Assembly: GCF_018449725.1 (NCBI RefSeq) | Contig: NZ_JAAVVC010000032.1 | Location: 1-46,625, forward strand | DNA from: Pseudomonas sp. dw_612 | GTDB taxonomy: Bacteria > Pseudomonadota > Gammaproteobacteria > Pseudomonadales > Pseudomonadaceae | Reading direction: 5' to 3' | DNA length: 46,625 nucleotides | In this document: piece by piece, positions 1 through 8,071 of the stretch | How the letters are laid out: each line of letters opens with the position of its first letter | Numbering within the stretch: the stretch's first letter is position 1 | Position numbers and translations under genes: made by a program | The notes under the pieces: generated by a model | Told to the model about the DNA's origin: nothing | What the model saw: the letters and a program-made list of their open reading frames with translations, nothing else | Databases searched by the model: none

Positions 1-168
1 CGGCTCCCTTTCCCCCTCTCCCCTTTGGGGAGAGGGGACTGACCGAGGTGTTCTTGGATCTACATCGACCTGAAAACCGAGTCGAACTCAGGATTTGAAA
101 AGCATGAAGATCGGCTCCCTTTCCCCCTCTCCCCTTTGGGGAGAGGGCTGGGGTGAGGGGTGACTCTA
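1..168. repeat. CT-rich ~175-bp dispersed element, copy 1 (cut by window edge)
   Basis: This is the first of four copies in the window (others at 7868, 29435 and 36034). It has a CT-rich arm that pairs with a GA-rich arm, a conserved core reading gactgaccgag and later tacatcgacctgaa, and a right end ggggtgaggggtgactct. The left end differs from the other copies: it repeats the inner right-arm sequence, so this copy may be mosaic or abut another copy outside the window. It ends about 24 bases from the aldo-keto reductase stop codon. No coding potential is seen. Confidence 0.8.
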
Positions 169-191
169 ACTGACCCACCCCACTCCGAGAA

Positions 192-1229
192 TCACTCAGC
201 CGTCGAAGGCTTCTCCCAAAGATTGATCCCGCCCTCCTGGGCAAACCGATCGATCTCCGCCAGCTCTTCCGCGCTAAAGCTCAAGTTCTCCAACGCCCCG
301 ACGTTCTCGATGATCTGTTCCGGCCGGCTCGCGCCGATCAGGGCCGAGGTCACGCGCGGGTCGCGCAGGGTCCAGGCCAGCGCCAGTTGCGCGAGGCTCT
401 GGCCGCGACGCTTGGCGATTTCGTTGAGCCCGCGTACGTGGGCGATGTTGGCTTCTGACAGGTGCGATTCCTGCAACGAACCGCCGCCCGGACGGTTGAC
501 CCGCGCGTCCTTCGGAATGCCGTTGAGGTATTTGTCGGTCAACAGACCTTGGGCCAAGGGTGTGAAAGCAATCACGCCGGCACCGAGTTCGTCGGTGACA
601 TCCAGCAGATCCTTTTCCACCCAACGGTTGAGCAGGTTGTAGGCCGGTTGGTGAATCAGCAGCGGCACTTTCCACTCTTGCAACAGCGCGGCGATTTCAC
701 GGGTTTTCACCCCGGAATAGGACGAGATGCCGATGTACAACGCCTTGCCTTGTTGCACGGCGGTGGCCAATGCGCTGGCGGTTTCTTCCAGCGGGGTGTC
801 CGGGTCGAAGCGGTGGGAGTAGAAGATGTCCACGTAATCGAGGCCCAGGCGTTGCAGGCTCTGGTCAAGGCTGGCCAGCACGTATTTGCGCGAACCGCCG
901 CCCTGGCCGTAAGGGCCTGGCCACATGTCCCAACCGGCCTTGCTGGAGATGATCAGTTCGTCGCGGTACTGCTTGAAGTCTTCACGCAGCAGGCGACCGA
1001 AGTTGATTTCGGCGCTGCCGTACGGCGGGCCATAGTTGTTGGCCAGGTCGAAATGGTTGATGCCCAGGTCGAACGCCGTTCGCAGCAACGAGCGCTGGGT
1101 GTCGATCGGCGTGCTGTCGCCGAAGTTGTGCCACAGCCCCAGGGACAGTGCCGGCAGCACCAGCCCGCTGCGGCCTACGCGGCGGTACGGGATAGAGTCA
1201 TAGCGGTTTTCGGCAGCGGTGTAAGTCAT
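192..1229 (-). CDS. mgrA: Aldo-keto reductase, MgrA/YghZ (L-glyceraldehyde 3-phosphate reductase) type
   Basis: The 345-residue protein is a full-length aldo-keto reductase of the YghZ/MgrA branch (AKR14-like), a cytosolic NADPH-dependent (beta/alpha)8 barrel reducing small aldehydes such as L-glyceraldehyde 3-phosphate or methylglyoxal. The catalytic tetrad is visible as Asp61 and Tyr66 (FDLANNYGPPYGSAE), Lys97 (ISSKAG) and His139 (FYSHR). The family's YGPPYGSAE motif is intact. The start at 1229 is chosen because a GAGAGG ribosome-binding site lies 5-6 bases upstream; a longer in-frame reading to 1373 runs through a REP palindrome and has no family support. The gene stands alone: upstream is a REP pair, downstream a dispersed repeat. 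The exact substrate is inferred from the family only. Confidence 0.9.
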   Translation of the reverse strand: MTYTAAENRYDSIPYRRVGRSGLVLPALSLGLWHNFGDSTPIDTQRSLLRTAFDLGINHFDLANNYGPPYGSAEINFGRLLREDFKQYRDELIISSKAGWDMWPGPYGQGGGSRKYVLASLDQSLQRLGLDYVDIFYSHRFDPDTPLEETASALATAVQQGKALYIGISSYSGVKTREIAALLQEWKVPLLIHQPAYNLLNRWVEKDLLDVTDELGAGVIAFTPLAQGLLTDKYLNGIPKDARVNRPGGGSLQESHLSEANIAHVRGLNEIAKRRGQSLAQLALAWTLRDPRVTSALIGASRPEQIIENVGALENLSFSAEELAEIDRFAQEGGINLWEKPSTAE

Positions 1230-1268
1230 CGAATCCTCTCTTGTCTGTTTTGAAATGGTGTCGACTTC

Positions 1269-1333
1269 TTCGCGAGCAGGCTCGCTCCCACATTTGGAAA
1301 GCATTCTCCTGTGGGAGCGAGCCTGCTCGCGAA
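1269..1333. repeat. REP inverted pair, GTGGGAGCGAGCCTGCTCGCGAA family
   Basis: Two 24-base REP units in inverted orientation (ttcgcgagcaggctcgctcc and its complement) are separated by 17 bases. The pair begins 40 bases upstream of the aldo-keto reductase start, so it lies in or near that promoter, an unusual place because REPs normally follow gene ends. Confidence 0.9.
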
Positions 1334-1882
1334 CGGTGTTACACAAATCGATTGCCTGGCCTTGTGGCGCCAAGACTGGCTCTTACTCTGTTTTCAACTA
1401 CTCTCGATAACAAATGCGCCCCCAAGCATACGCCCAAGAATTGCCACGCCAACCTCGTGTTCGACGGATTGCTGAAACGTTTCACATTTTTCCTGGATCG
1501 CTCTAAAACGACGCATGAAGTGTACGTTTTCAAGGTATTAGTACGTACCGCCTCAAACGCTCGCTGATCTAACCAAAATTCACCGAAAATCGCCAAAAAC
1601 CACGCTCAACGCCGTTCTAAAGAATACTTCATAACCAGCCATCTTCCGTACCACATGGTATGGAGATTTTTAGCGGGTTACGGCCCTGACACGCAGCCAG
1701 AAATGCCTTGTCACAGCGTCTGAAGCCGCTTGAAAAATCAAGCATTCAAAGCGGTCTGCACAAGGAAAGTAGCGTGCAAGCTCTTGATAGCGATCTACGC
1801 ACGAGCGACGACGAGGGAGGGTTGGAGTCTGGGCGTGCTGCAGGCCAGAGAGCCAACACGCATGAGCCTTGTACGCATCCTG
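1334..1882. other. Intergenic stretch without a supported gene
   Basis: About 550 bases between the REP pair and the next REP. It is less GC-rich than its neighbours. Open frames here have no ribosome-binding site or recognisable product and run into REP sequence. A short inverted repeat (tacca, two bases, tggta) is seen near 1650. The aldo-keto reductase promoter, if not within the REP, would be in the right-to-left direction from about 1340-1600. I see no other structure. Confidence 0.5.
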
Positions 1883-1959
1883 AAAAGATCGCAGCCTTCG
1901 GCAGCTCCTACATTGGAATGCCGTACACCTGTAGGAGCTGCCGAAGGCTGCGATCTTTT
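1883..1959. repeat. REP inverted pair, GATCGCAGCCTTCGGCAGCTCC family
   Basis: Two 30-base units (aaaagatcgcagccttcggc... and its complement) flank a 17-base loop. The pair lies 13 bases beyond the stop codon of the LysR gene at 1973, a typical position for this family, where it may act as an mRNA-stabilising or terminating hairpin. Confidence 0.9.
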
Positions 1960-1972
1960 GATCTTGAGTTGC

Positions 1973-2863
1973 TCAAACTGCCCCCGCAAACACTTCCCCC
2001 AACCAATCCACAAACACCCGTACCCGTGGCGACATGTGGCGGTTATGCGGATACAGCACTGAAACCGGCATCGGTGGTGGTGGTATGTCGGCGAGAATTT
2101 CCTGCACAAGGCCTTGGGAGATCAGCGCTTCCATCCGGTAGTGCGGGCATTGAATCAGCCCCAGCCCCGCAATCGCCGAAGCCGCGTAGATCTCCGCGCC
2201 GAACACCGACACCGAGCCGTCGATCGTCAGTTCCTGCAGTTCGCCATCGACCATGAATTCAAACGGAAACTGCTTGGCGGTGGTGCGCGACACGTAGTTC
2301 ACCGCGCGGTGCTGTTTCAGCTCGTCGAGGCTTTTCGGTTCGCCATATTTGCGCAGGTACGCGGGGCTGGCGCAGGTGATCTGGCGCAGGTTGGCCACGC
2401 GTTTGCCGATCAATGCCGAGTCACTCAGCGTGCCCGCGCGCAGTACGCAATCGACACCTTCGGCGATCAGGTCGACAAAACGGTCGGCCTCGCTGATCGA
2501 CAGCTCGATGTCCGGATAACGGGCCATGAATTGCGGCAGTGCCGGGATCACAAAGTGCTTGGCCAACGTGCCGTGCAAATCCACGCGCAACCGCCCTTTC
2601 GGCGCCACGCCGCGAAACGCCAGTTCGGCTTCTTCCAGCTCCGCCAGCAATTGCACGCAACGCAGGTAATACGCCTCGCCATCCAGCGTCGGACGCACTT
2701 TGCGTGTGCTGCGCTCCAGCAGGCGCGTGCCGAGCCAGGCTTCGAACTGGTTCAGCGTATGGGTCAGCGTGGCCCGTGGCAGACCCAGGTCATCGGCGGC
2801 CAGGGTGAAGCTGCTGCGCTCGTAGATGCGCACGAACACCTTCATCGCTTTGACTTGATCCAC
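1973..2863 (-). CDS. LysR-family transcriptional regulator (CrgA/AaeR-like)
   Basis: This 296-residue protein has an N-terminal winged helix-turn-helix (residues about 1-60; SSFTLAADDLGLPRATLTHT is the helix-turn-helix region) and a C-terminal periplasmic-binding-like effector domain from about residue 90. The start is a GTG at 2863 with AGGAG six bases upstream. Length and layout are normal for the LysR family, in the subgroup that starts MDQVKAMKVFVRI. It is divergent from the SDR at 3002 with 138 bases between, so the usual inference is that it controls that SDR/DUF1097/SDR operon and its own gene. The effector is unknown. Confidence 0.92.
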   Translation of the reverse strand: MDQVKAMKVFVRIYERSSFTLAADDLGLPRATLTHTLNQFEAWLGTRLLERSTRKVRPTLDGEAYYLRCVQLLAELEEAELAFRGVAPKGRLRVDLHGTLAKHFVIPALPQFMARYPDIELSISEADRFVDLIAEGVDCVLRAGTLSDSALIGKRVANLRQITCASPAYLRKYGEPKSLDELKQHRAVNYVSRTTAKQFPFEFMVDGELQELTIDGSVSVFGAEIYAASAIAGLGLIQCPHYRMEALISQGLVQEILADIPPPPMPVSVLYPHNRHMSPRVRVFVDWLGEVFAGAV

Positions 2864-3001
2864 GTTCAGCTCCTGGTATTCGATTGTTGGCGATTATTGA
2901 ACAGTCAAGGCAACTCTCGTGCATTTATCGCCTTGAGTAAACATGTGAATCTGGCCTCACCCCGAACAAACACGTTCACCACTTCATAAGGATTCATCGC
3001 C

Positions 3002-3742
3002 ATGACCACTCAAACTTCGAAAGTAGCCATCGTCACCGGCGCCTCCCGCGGCATCGGCGCGGTCATCGCCAAACAACTGGCCAGCGAAGGTTTTGCCGTC
3101 GCCATCAATTACGCCAGCAGCGCCACCGAAGCGTCGAAACTGGTGGTTGAATTGCGTCAGGCCGGCCACCAGGCCATAGCGATCCAGGCTGACGTCTCCA
3201 GTGCCGACGACGTTCGCCGTTTGTTCGACGAGACCGAAGCGCAACTGGGCAAGGTCGACGTGCTGATCAACAACGCCGGCATCCTCAAGGTGCTGCCACT
3301 GGCCCAACACAGCGACGAACTGTTCGACCAGAACTTCAACATCCACACCCGCGGCACGTTCAATGCCCTGCGTGAAGCCGCCACTCGCCTGAACAGCGGC
3401 GGTCGGATCATCAACTTCTCCAGCAGCACCGTCGGCCTGAACCTGCCGGGTTACGCGGTGTACATCGCCAGCAAAGCGGCGGTGGAATCCCTGACCCAAG
3501 TGTTCGCCAAGGAAATGCGCGGTCGCAACATCACCGTCAACGCTGTCGCACCGGGCCCGGTCGCCACCGACCTGTTCCTGCACGGCAAGAGCGAAGAGCA
3601 GATCCAGACCTTCGCCAAGATGGCTCCGCTGGAACGTCTGGCCCAGCCAGAAGACATCTCCCGCGTCGTGTCCTTCCTGGTCGGCCCTGAATCGGGCTGG
3701 GTCAACGGGCAAATCCTGCGCGTCAACGGCGGCCTCGTCTGA
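3002..3742 (+). CDS. Short-chain dehydrogenase/reductase (classical SDR)
   Basis: A 246-residue cytosolic NAD(P)H-dependent oxidoreductase with a Rossmann fold. The cofactor glycine motif TGASRGIG is at residues 12-19, NNAG near 92, the catalytic serine in FSSSTVG near 141, and Tyr154/Lys158 in YIASK. The C-terminus VNGQILRVNGGLV is typical of classical SDRs. An AAGGA ribosome-binding site precedes the ATG. It is the first gene of an apparent operon: DUF1097 protein 48 bases on, then a second SDR 37 bases after that. Its divergent LysR neighbour probably regulates it. The substrate cannot be told from sequence. Confidence 0.93.
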   Translation: MTTQTSKVAIVTGASRGIGAVIAKQLASEGFAVAINYASSATEASKLVVELRQAGHQAIAIQADVSSADDVRRLFDETEAQLGKVDVLINNAGILKVLPLAQHSDELFDQNFNIHTRGTFNALREAATRLNSGGRIINFSSSTVGLNLPGYAVYIASKAAVESLTQVFAKEMRGRNITVNAVAPGPVATDLFLHGKSEEQIQTFAKMAPLERLAQPEDISRVVSFLVGPESGWVNGQILRVNGGLV

Positions 3743-3790
3743 GCCCCCGTCACCTGAACCCCACAGCGCAAGGTTGAAGGAGCAAAGAAG

Positions 3791-4300
3791 ATGAGCCACC
3801 CCGCCAACACCCCCGTTCGCACCGGGCAGTCAAAACTGATGTTCACGCTGTTCACCGTGGTGGCGGCGGCCACCGCCGCTCTGGCTGCGGGCTCCAGCCT
3901 GCTGTTGACTCTGCCGGTCTGGGCGATGTTTGTGGGTTGGGTGGCGTTTTTCAGCCGCGGCCTGACCTTGCGCGACGGTCTGGTGAACTTCGGCTGCGTG
4001 CTGATGGGCATCGCCTTCGGCATGGGCGCGGCACCGAGCATTGGTGCATTGGCGCCAAGCCTTGGCCTGTTTGCGCTGCCGCTCGTGGTGTTTGTCGTGG
4101 CGATGATTGTGGTGTCGCTGCGGGGATTGAAGGTGATGAACAACATCGTCGCCTACTTCCTCGGCCTCATTGCCTACTTCGCCTCGCACCTGGAGCCGTC
4201 ACTGGAAAGCTTCACTGAGCTGGGTGCCGCTGGCGCCATCGGCTCCTTCGCCGGCTGGTTGTCCCACGCCGTGCAACAACACCTTCCCCGTCGGGCCTGA
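3791..4300 (+). CDS. DUF1097 family inner-membrane protein
   Basis: A 169-residue very hydrophobic protein with about five predicted membrane segments (around residues 15-38, 40-58, 65-85, 90-112 and 118-138) and a basic C-terminal tail. The arrangement and the FVGWVAFFSRG region match the DUF1097 family (YcdZ-like), whose function is unknown. It has a GAAGGAGC ribosome-binding site. It sits between two SDR genes with short gaps, so it is probably co-transcribed with them. Association with the SDRs is seen; any transport or chaperone role is not. Confidence 0.78.
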   Translation: MSHPANTPVRTGQSKLMFTLFTVVAAATAALAAGSSLLLTLPVWAMFVGWVAFFSRGLTLRDGLVNFGCVLMGIAFGMGAAPSIGALAPSLGLFALPLVVFVVAMIVVSLRGLKVMNNIVAYFLGLIAYFASHLEPSLESFTELGAAGAIGSFAGWLSHAVQQHLPRRA

Positions 4301-4337
4301 AACCAAACCCTGCTTAAATGCGCAAGAGGTCAACCTC

Positions 4338-5225
4338 ATGAAATCAGTCATTCTCATCACGGGCGCCGGTACTGGTATCGGCAAACTCGCCGCCGAATCC
4401 CTCGCCCGGGCCGGGCACATCGTTTACGCCAGCATGCGTGACGTGAACGGACGCAACGCCACGCGGGCCGACGGCGTTCGCCAGTGGGCCAAGGAACAGA
4501 ATGTTGAGTTGCATCCGCTGGAGCTGGACGTGTTGTCCCAGGATTCGGCCGACGCAGCGGTGGCGACGATCGTCAAAGAACAAGGTCGTCTGGACGTGGT
4601 GATGCAAAACGCCGGGCACCTGGTCATCGGCCCGAGCGAAGCCTTCACCGCCGAAGAAATCATGAAAGTCTTCGACAGCAATTTCTACGGCGCCCATCGG
4701 GTCAGCCGCGCGGTGTTGCCGCAGATGCGCGCGCAGGCCTCGGGGTTGGTGTTGTGGATCAGCAGCACCACGACCAAGGGCGGTTTCCCACCGTTCCTGG
4801 GGCCTTACGGCGCAGCGAAAGCGGCGATGGATTCCCTGGCGGTGAGCATGTCCTACGAACTGACGCGCTTCGGCATCGAAACCTCGATCGTGGTGCCCGG
4901 TGCGTTCACCCGTGGCACCGATCATTTCCCGAGCGCCGGCAAACCGGCCGACGTCGCGCGCAGTGACGCCTATGCTCGATATGACGGGGTGATGGATAAA
5001 GTCGGCGAGCGATTGAGTGCATTGACCCCGGACGATGCCGATCCGCAAGCGGTGGCCGATGACATCGTGCGCATTGTCGGCCTGCCCCATGGCTCGCGGC
5101 CGGCGCGCTCGGTGATCGATTTTGTCGGGGATGGCGCGGCTGAGGTGCTGGAAGTGTCGGAGCGGGTGCGGATCGAGTTTGCCAAGCGGATCGGAATTGA
5201 TGATTTGCTTCGCGTGAGTCAGTAA
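4338..5225 (+). CDS. Short-chain dehydrogenase/reductase, extended C-terminus
   Basis: A 295-residue SDR, about 45 residues longer than the classical form. The cofactor motif TGAGTGIG begins near residue 8, the NNAG equivalent reads MQNAG, the catalytic serine is in ISSTTTKGG, and Tyr157/Lys161 are in YGAAK. The start at 4338 begins exactly at the Rossmann beta-strand (MKSVILITGAG) and has AGAGGT upstream; the open frame further upstream overlaps the DUF1097 gene and is not homologous. It is the third gene of the operon starting at 3002. A REP pair follows the stop codon within three bases. The substrate is unknown. Confidence 0.92.
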   Translation: MKSVILITGAGTGIGKLAAESLARAGHIVYASMRDVNGRNATRADGVRQWAKEQNVELHPLELDVLSQDSADAAVATIVKEQGRLDVVMQNAGHLVIGPSEAFTAEEIMKVFDSNFYGAHRVSRAVLPQMRAQASGLVLWISSTTTKGGFPPFLGPYGAAKAAMDSLAVSMSYELTRFGIETSIVVPGAFTRGTDHFPSAGKPADVARSDAYARYDGVMDKVGERLSALTPDDADPQAVADDIVRIVGLPHGSRPARSVIDFVGDGAAEVLEVSERVRIEFAKRIGIDDLLRVSQ

Positions 5226-5228
5226 GGA

Positions 5229-5302
5229 CGCCTTCGCGGGCAAGCCTCGCTCCTACAGGGGTTACGCGTACTCTGTAGGAGCGAGGCTTGCCCGCGAAGG
5301 CG
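5229..5302. repeat. REP inverted pair, TGTAGGAGCGAGGCTTGCCCGCGAA family
   Basis: Two 29-base inverted units with a 16-base loop directly after the SDR stop codon and 40 bases before the small membrane-protein gene at 5342. The hairpin probably separates expression of the last gene from the SDR operon. Confidence 0.9.
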
Positions 5303-5341
5303 CACGAACAGGCACCACACCTCTAAAGGACGGAACACACC

Positions 5342-5599
5342 ATGCACACCACCATCATCATTTTCTTCGGCCTGGTCCTGCTGGCGCTGATGCTGTACAT
5401 CGGCGAGCGAATCGGCTTCAGCCGCCAGACGCTGACCTACAGTTTCGTCGTCCTGTGGCTGGCGCTGACGGTGATCAACGGTGCAGTCGGCGTGGTCACG
5501 GCCGGCCAGTCCGTGAGTTCGGAGCTGGTGGTCGGCACGGTGGTGTTCAGCGTGCCGGTGGCGGCGCTGGTTCTGTTCATGGTGCTGAGCAAAACCTAG
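5342..5599 (+). CDS. Small inner-membrane protein, unrecognised family
   Basis: An 85-residue protein with three predicted membrane helices (about residues 4-21, 31-52 and 60-82), a short charged turn GERIGFSR between the first two, and no signal peptide or cysteine. An AAGGACGG ribosome-binding site lies 11 bases upstream of the ATG. It follows the SDR operon after a REP pair, on the same strand, and is convergent with the betT gene with only 17 bases between the stops. I do not recognise the family. Its hydrophobic pattern and ribosome-binding site support a real gene. Confidence 0.75.
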   Translation: MHTTIIIFFGLVLLALMLYIGERIGFSRQTLTYSFVVLWLALTVINGAVGVVTAGQSVSSELVVGTVVFSVPVAALVLFMVLSKT

Positions 5600-5616
5600 G
5601 CGCCACCGGCTCCCGA

Positions 5617-7611
5617 TCAACGCACCAAATGCAGGAACTGCATGTGCCGCTCGTACTGGTCGAGGATGTCGTTGATGATCTGCTCCTTGGTGTAACCCAC
5701 CAGATCGTAGTCCTGACTGCCCTCGCTCAAATGCACTTCGGCGCGGTAGTAGCGACGGTTGTTGAGTTGCTTGGAACCCATGCCGCCACGGGCGAAGGAC
5801 GGCGTGAAGTAGCCACGCATCTGCACCTGGTAGATGAACGGATGTTGCTCGCCATGCCCGATTTCCAGGCTGACGCTGTCGTTCGCGGGGTCCGGCTGAG
5901 CGACCACGTTCAAACCCTTCTCGACGAACACCGCCGTCACTTCTTCAATCGCCGGACGCACCGTAGTTTCGAGGAAGCGATAGACCTCATCCCGCGACGG
6001 GAAATGCACCGCCTGACTCAAACGCTGACGCCAGCCGCCACGCTTGGAACCGGAGACCGGTGCCAGGGAATGCATCTGCGCAATCTGCTTCTGCGACTCC
6101 AGATAGAACGCCTTGTGCAGCCCCCACATCATCAGCAGCAGGATCATCGAGAACGGTAACGAGGTCAGCACGACGGCTGATTTCAACGCATCGATGCTGC
6201 CAGAGAACAGCAGCGCACTGGTCACCAATGCCGTCATCGCACCCCAGAACACCCGCAGCCATTTCGGCCCGTCTTCGTCCGGGTTGCCGCCCTTCGCCGA
6301 GAGCGTCGACAGCACCACGGTGCCGGAGTCGGCGGACGTGACGAAGAACACGAAGCTGATAAACACCGTGACCGCGATCACGGTTTTGCTCCACGGGTAG
6401 GTTTCCAGCAGCAGGTACAAGGTCATCGACGGGTTATCGATGGCCGACATACCGAGCGCCGTCATGCCGTGGTTGAGCACTTGATCGATGGCGCTGTTGC
6501 CGAAAATCGACATCCACGCCAGGGTGAAACCGAGCGGAATCAGCAGCACGCCGAAGACGAATTCACGGATGGTCCGGCCCCGGGAAATCCGGGCGATGAA
6601 CAGGCCCACGAACGGCGACCATGCAATCCACCAGGCCCAGTAGAACACCGTCCAGCCGCCCAGCCAGTCGCTGGGTTTGTCGTAGGCGTAGAGGTCGAAA
6701 CTCTTCATCGGCAACGCGCCGAGGTAGTCCCCGATGTTCTGGATCAGGGTGTTGAGCAGGTGCTGCGTGGGGCCAGCGAACAACACAAACAGCAGCAGCG
6801 CGCAGGCCAGCAGCATGTTGATGTCGGACATCACCCGTACGCCTTTATCGACGCCGGACACCGCAACGATGATCGCGGCGCCCATCATCAGCGTGATCAG
6901 GCCGACCTGAATCCAGTGGGTGTGGGCGATGCCAAACAGGTAGTCGAGCCCCGAATTGAGGTGCAACACCCCGAAGCCCATGTCCGCGCCGAGGCCGAAC
7001 ACCGTGGCAATGATGCCGAAGCCGTCCACCGCGTAGCCGATCGGGCCGTTGATGCGCTTGCCAATCAGCGGGTACAGCGCCGAACGCAGGGCCAGAGGCA
7101 GGTTATGGCGATAGGCAAAGTAGGCCAGCGCCATGCCGACGAAAGCGAACACGCCCCAGCCATGCAGGCCCCAGTGCAGAAACAGAATCTGCATCGCCTG
7201 CCGCGCCGCTTCCGGCGTACCGGCGGTGCCTTGGGGCGGTTGCGCCAGGTGCGTCAGCGGTTCGGACACGCAAAAGAAGAACAGCGTGATGCTGATCCCG
7301 GCGGCGAACAGCATGCCGGCCCAGGACAGGTAACTGAATTCGGGTTCGTCGTGGTCGGCACCGAGTTTGATCTTGCCGTAGCCAGACAACGCGGTGACCA
7401 CCACGAAGACCAGATACAGGGTCATCGCGAGCATGTAATACCAGCCGACCGTGTTGGCCGCCCAGTTTTGCGCTTCCAGTAACCAGGCCCCGGCCTGTTT
7501 GGGCATGGCCATGACGACGATGCCGAACAACAGAATGAAACCCGCCGCGAAGTAGAACACCGGCGGATTCATGCGGACCTGGCCGCTGGGAGGGGTGGAC
7601 GGTGCACTCAT
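5617..7611 (-). CDS. betT: BCCT-family choline/glycine betaine transporter, BetT type
   Basis: A 664-residue betaine/carnitine/choline transporter, 12 membrane helices plus a ~150-residue C-terminal cytoplasmic domain as in osmoregulated BetT. The family signature around helix 8 is seen as FYWAWWIAWSPFVGLFIARI, carrying the tryptophan-rich choline-binding box. The C-terminal domain (from about residue 515) would be the osmosensor. The start MSAPSTPPSG at 7611 has only a distant GAGG, and Met14 (MNPPVFYFAAG) is an alternative. About 90 bases upstream lies a perfect 12-bp-arm palindrome that resembles BetI operators, so choline-responsive repression is likely. betIBA are not in the window. The sequence closely recalls P. 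aeruginosa BetT1. Confidence 0.93.
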   Translation of the reverse strand: MSAPSTPPSGQVRMNPPVFYFAAGFILLFGIVVMAMPKQAGAWLLEAQNWAANTVGWYYMLAMTLYLVFVVVTALSGYGKIKLGADHDEPEFSYLSWAGMLFAAGISITLFFFCVSEPLTHLAQPPQGTAGTPEAARQAMQILFLHWGLHGWGVFAFVGMALAYFAYRHNLPLALRSALYPLIGKRINGPIGYAVDGFGIIATVFGLGADMGFGVLHLNSGLDYLFGIAHTHWIQVGLITLMMGAAIIVAVSGVDKGVRVMSDINMLLACALLLFVLFAGPTQHLLNTLIQNIGDYLGALPMKSFDLYAYDKPSDWLGGWTVFYWAWWIAWSPFVGLFIARISRGRTIREFVFGVLLIPLGFTLAWMSIFGNSAIDQVLNHGMTALGMSAIDNPSMTLYLLLETYPWSKTVIAVTVFISFVFFVTSADSGTVVLSTLSAKGGNPDEDGPKWLRVFWGAMTALVTSALLFSGSIDALKSAVVLTSLPFSMILLLMMWGLHKAFYLESQKQIAQMHSLAPVSGSKRGGWRQRLSQAVHFPSRDEVYRFLETTVRPAIEEVTAVFVEKGLNVVAQPDPANDSVSLEIGHGEQHPFIYQVQMRGYFTPSFARGGMGSKQLNNRRYYRAEVHLSEGSQDYDLVGYTKEQIINDILDQYERHMQFLHLVR

Positions 7612-7702
7612 GAACAGTGCGCCTCAAAGGGGTGAAACAGGGCAATCAGTAACGGACTCGGCAAGGGCAAGCCTCCTGTTGTGAGCGGGCAGCAAACCGG
7701 CG

Positions 7703-7732
7703 GTTTAACTTGAATGAGCGTTCAAGTTAAAC
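7703..7732. promoter_or_regulatory. BetI-like operator palindrome upstream of betT
   Basis: A perfect inverted repeat with 12-base arms (gtttaacttgaa and its complement) and the six-base spacer tgagcg. The inner TTGAA...TTCAA half-sites match the general form of operators of BetI, the choline-sensing TetR-family repressor. Its position 92-121 bases upstream of the betT start fits repression of betT, and choline would relieve it. The assignment to BetI is by motif and neighbour gene; no betI gene is in the window. Confidence 0.72.
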
Positions 7733-7867
7733 ATGAATAGCGTGCTAAGGACTAATCGCAGGGCTCGGCGGTCGCTTTCCTACGCTAGCTCAAGGAAGGG
7801 TATGACGCGGGGTTTGGAGGATTCGTTCATTGAGAAAGGAGCTAATTGCCAGTATCTCGATCAACCT

Positions 7868-8047
7868 TGAGAGCCACCCCTCACCCTAACCCTCTCCCCA
7901 AGGGGTAGAGGGGACTGACCGAGGTGTTCAGTTGAGCTACATCGACCTGAACTATCGAGCCGAACTCAGGATTTGAAAGCAACAGAGATCGGCTCCCTTT
8001 CCCCTCTCCCCCCTGGGGAGAGGGTTGGGGTGAGGTGTGGCTCTCAG
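7868..8047. repeat. CT-rich ~175-bp dispersed element, copy 2 (complete)
   Basis: The complete element is bounded by inverted termini: tgagagccacccctcacc at the left and the complement of tgagagccacacctcacc at the right. Inside each end is a CT-rich/GA-rich hairpin (cctctcccc...ggg). The core between the hairpins carries gactgaccgaggtgttc and tacatcgacctgaac. It lies between the betT promoter region and the stop codon of the serine acetyltransferase gene. No ORF is seen. The rest of the betT-epsC gap (7733-7867) holds nothing else I can name. Confidence 0.85.
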
Positions 8048-8071
8048 ATTAAACAACGATCTAACTGATGC

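Noticed and set aside
1241..1596. Frames on both strands in the gap upstream of the aldo-keto reductase
   Set aside because: They include REP sequence, lack ribosome-binding sites and have no recognisable domain.
6469..7482. 337-codon plus-strand frame opposite betT
   Set aside because: Reverse-strand shadow of a high-GC gene; no ribosome-binding site or recognisable product.
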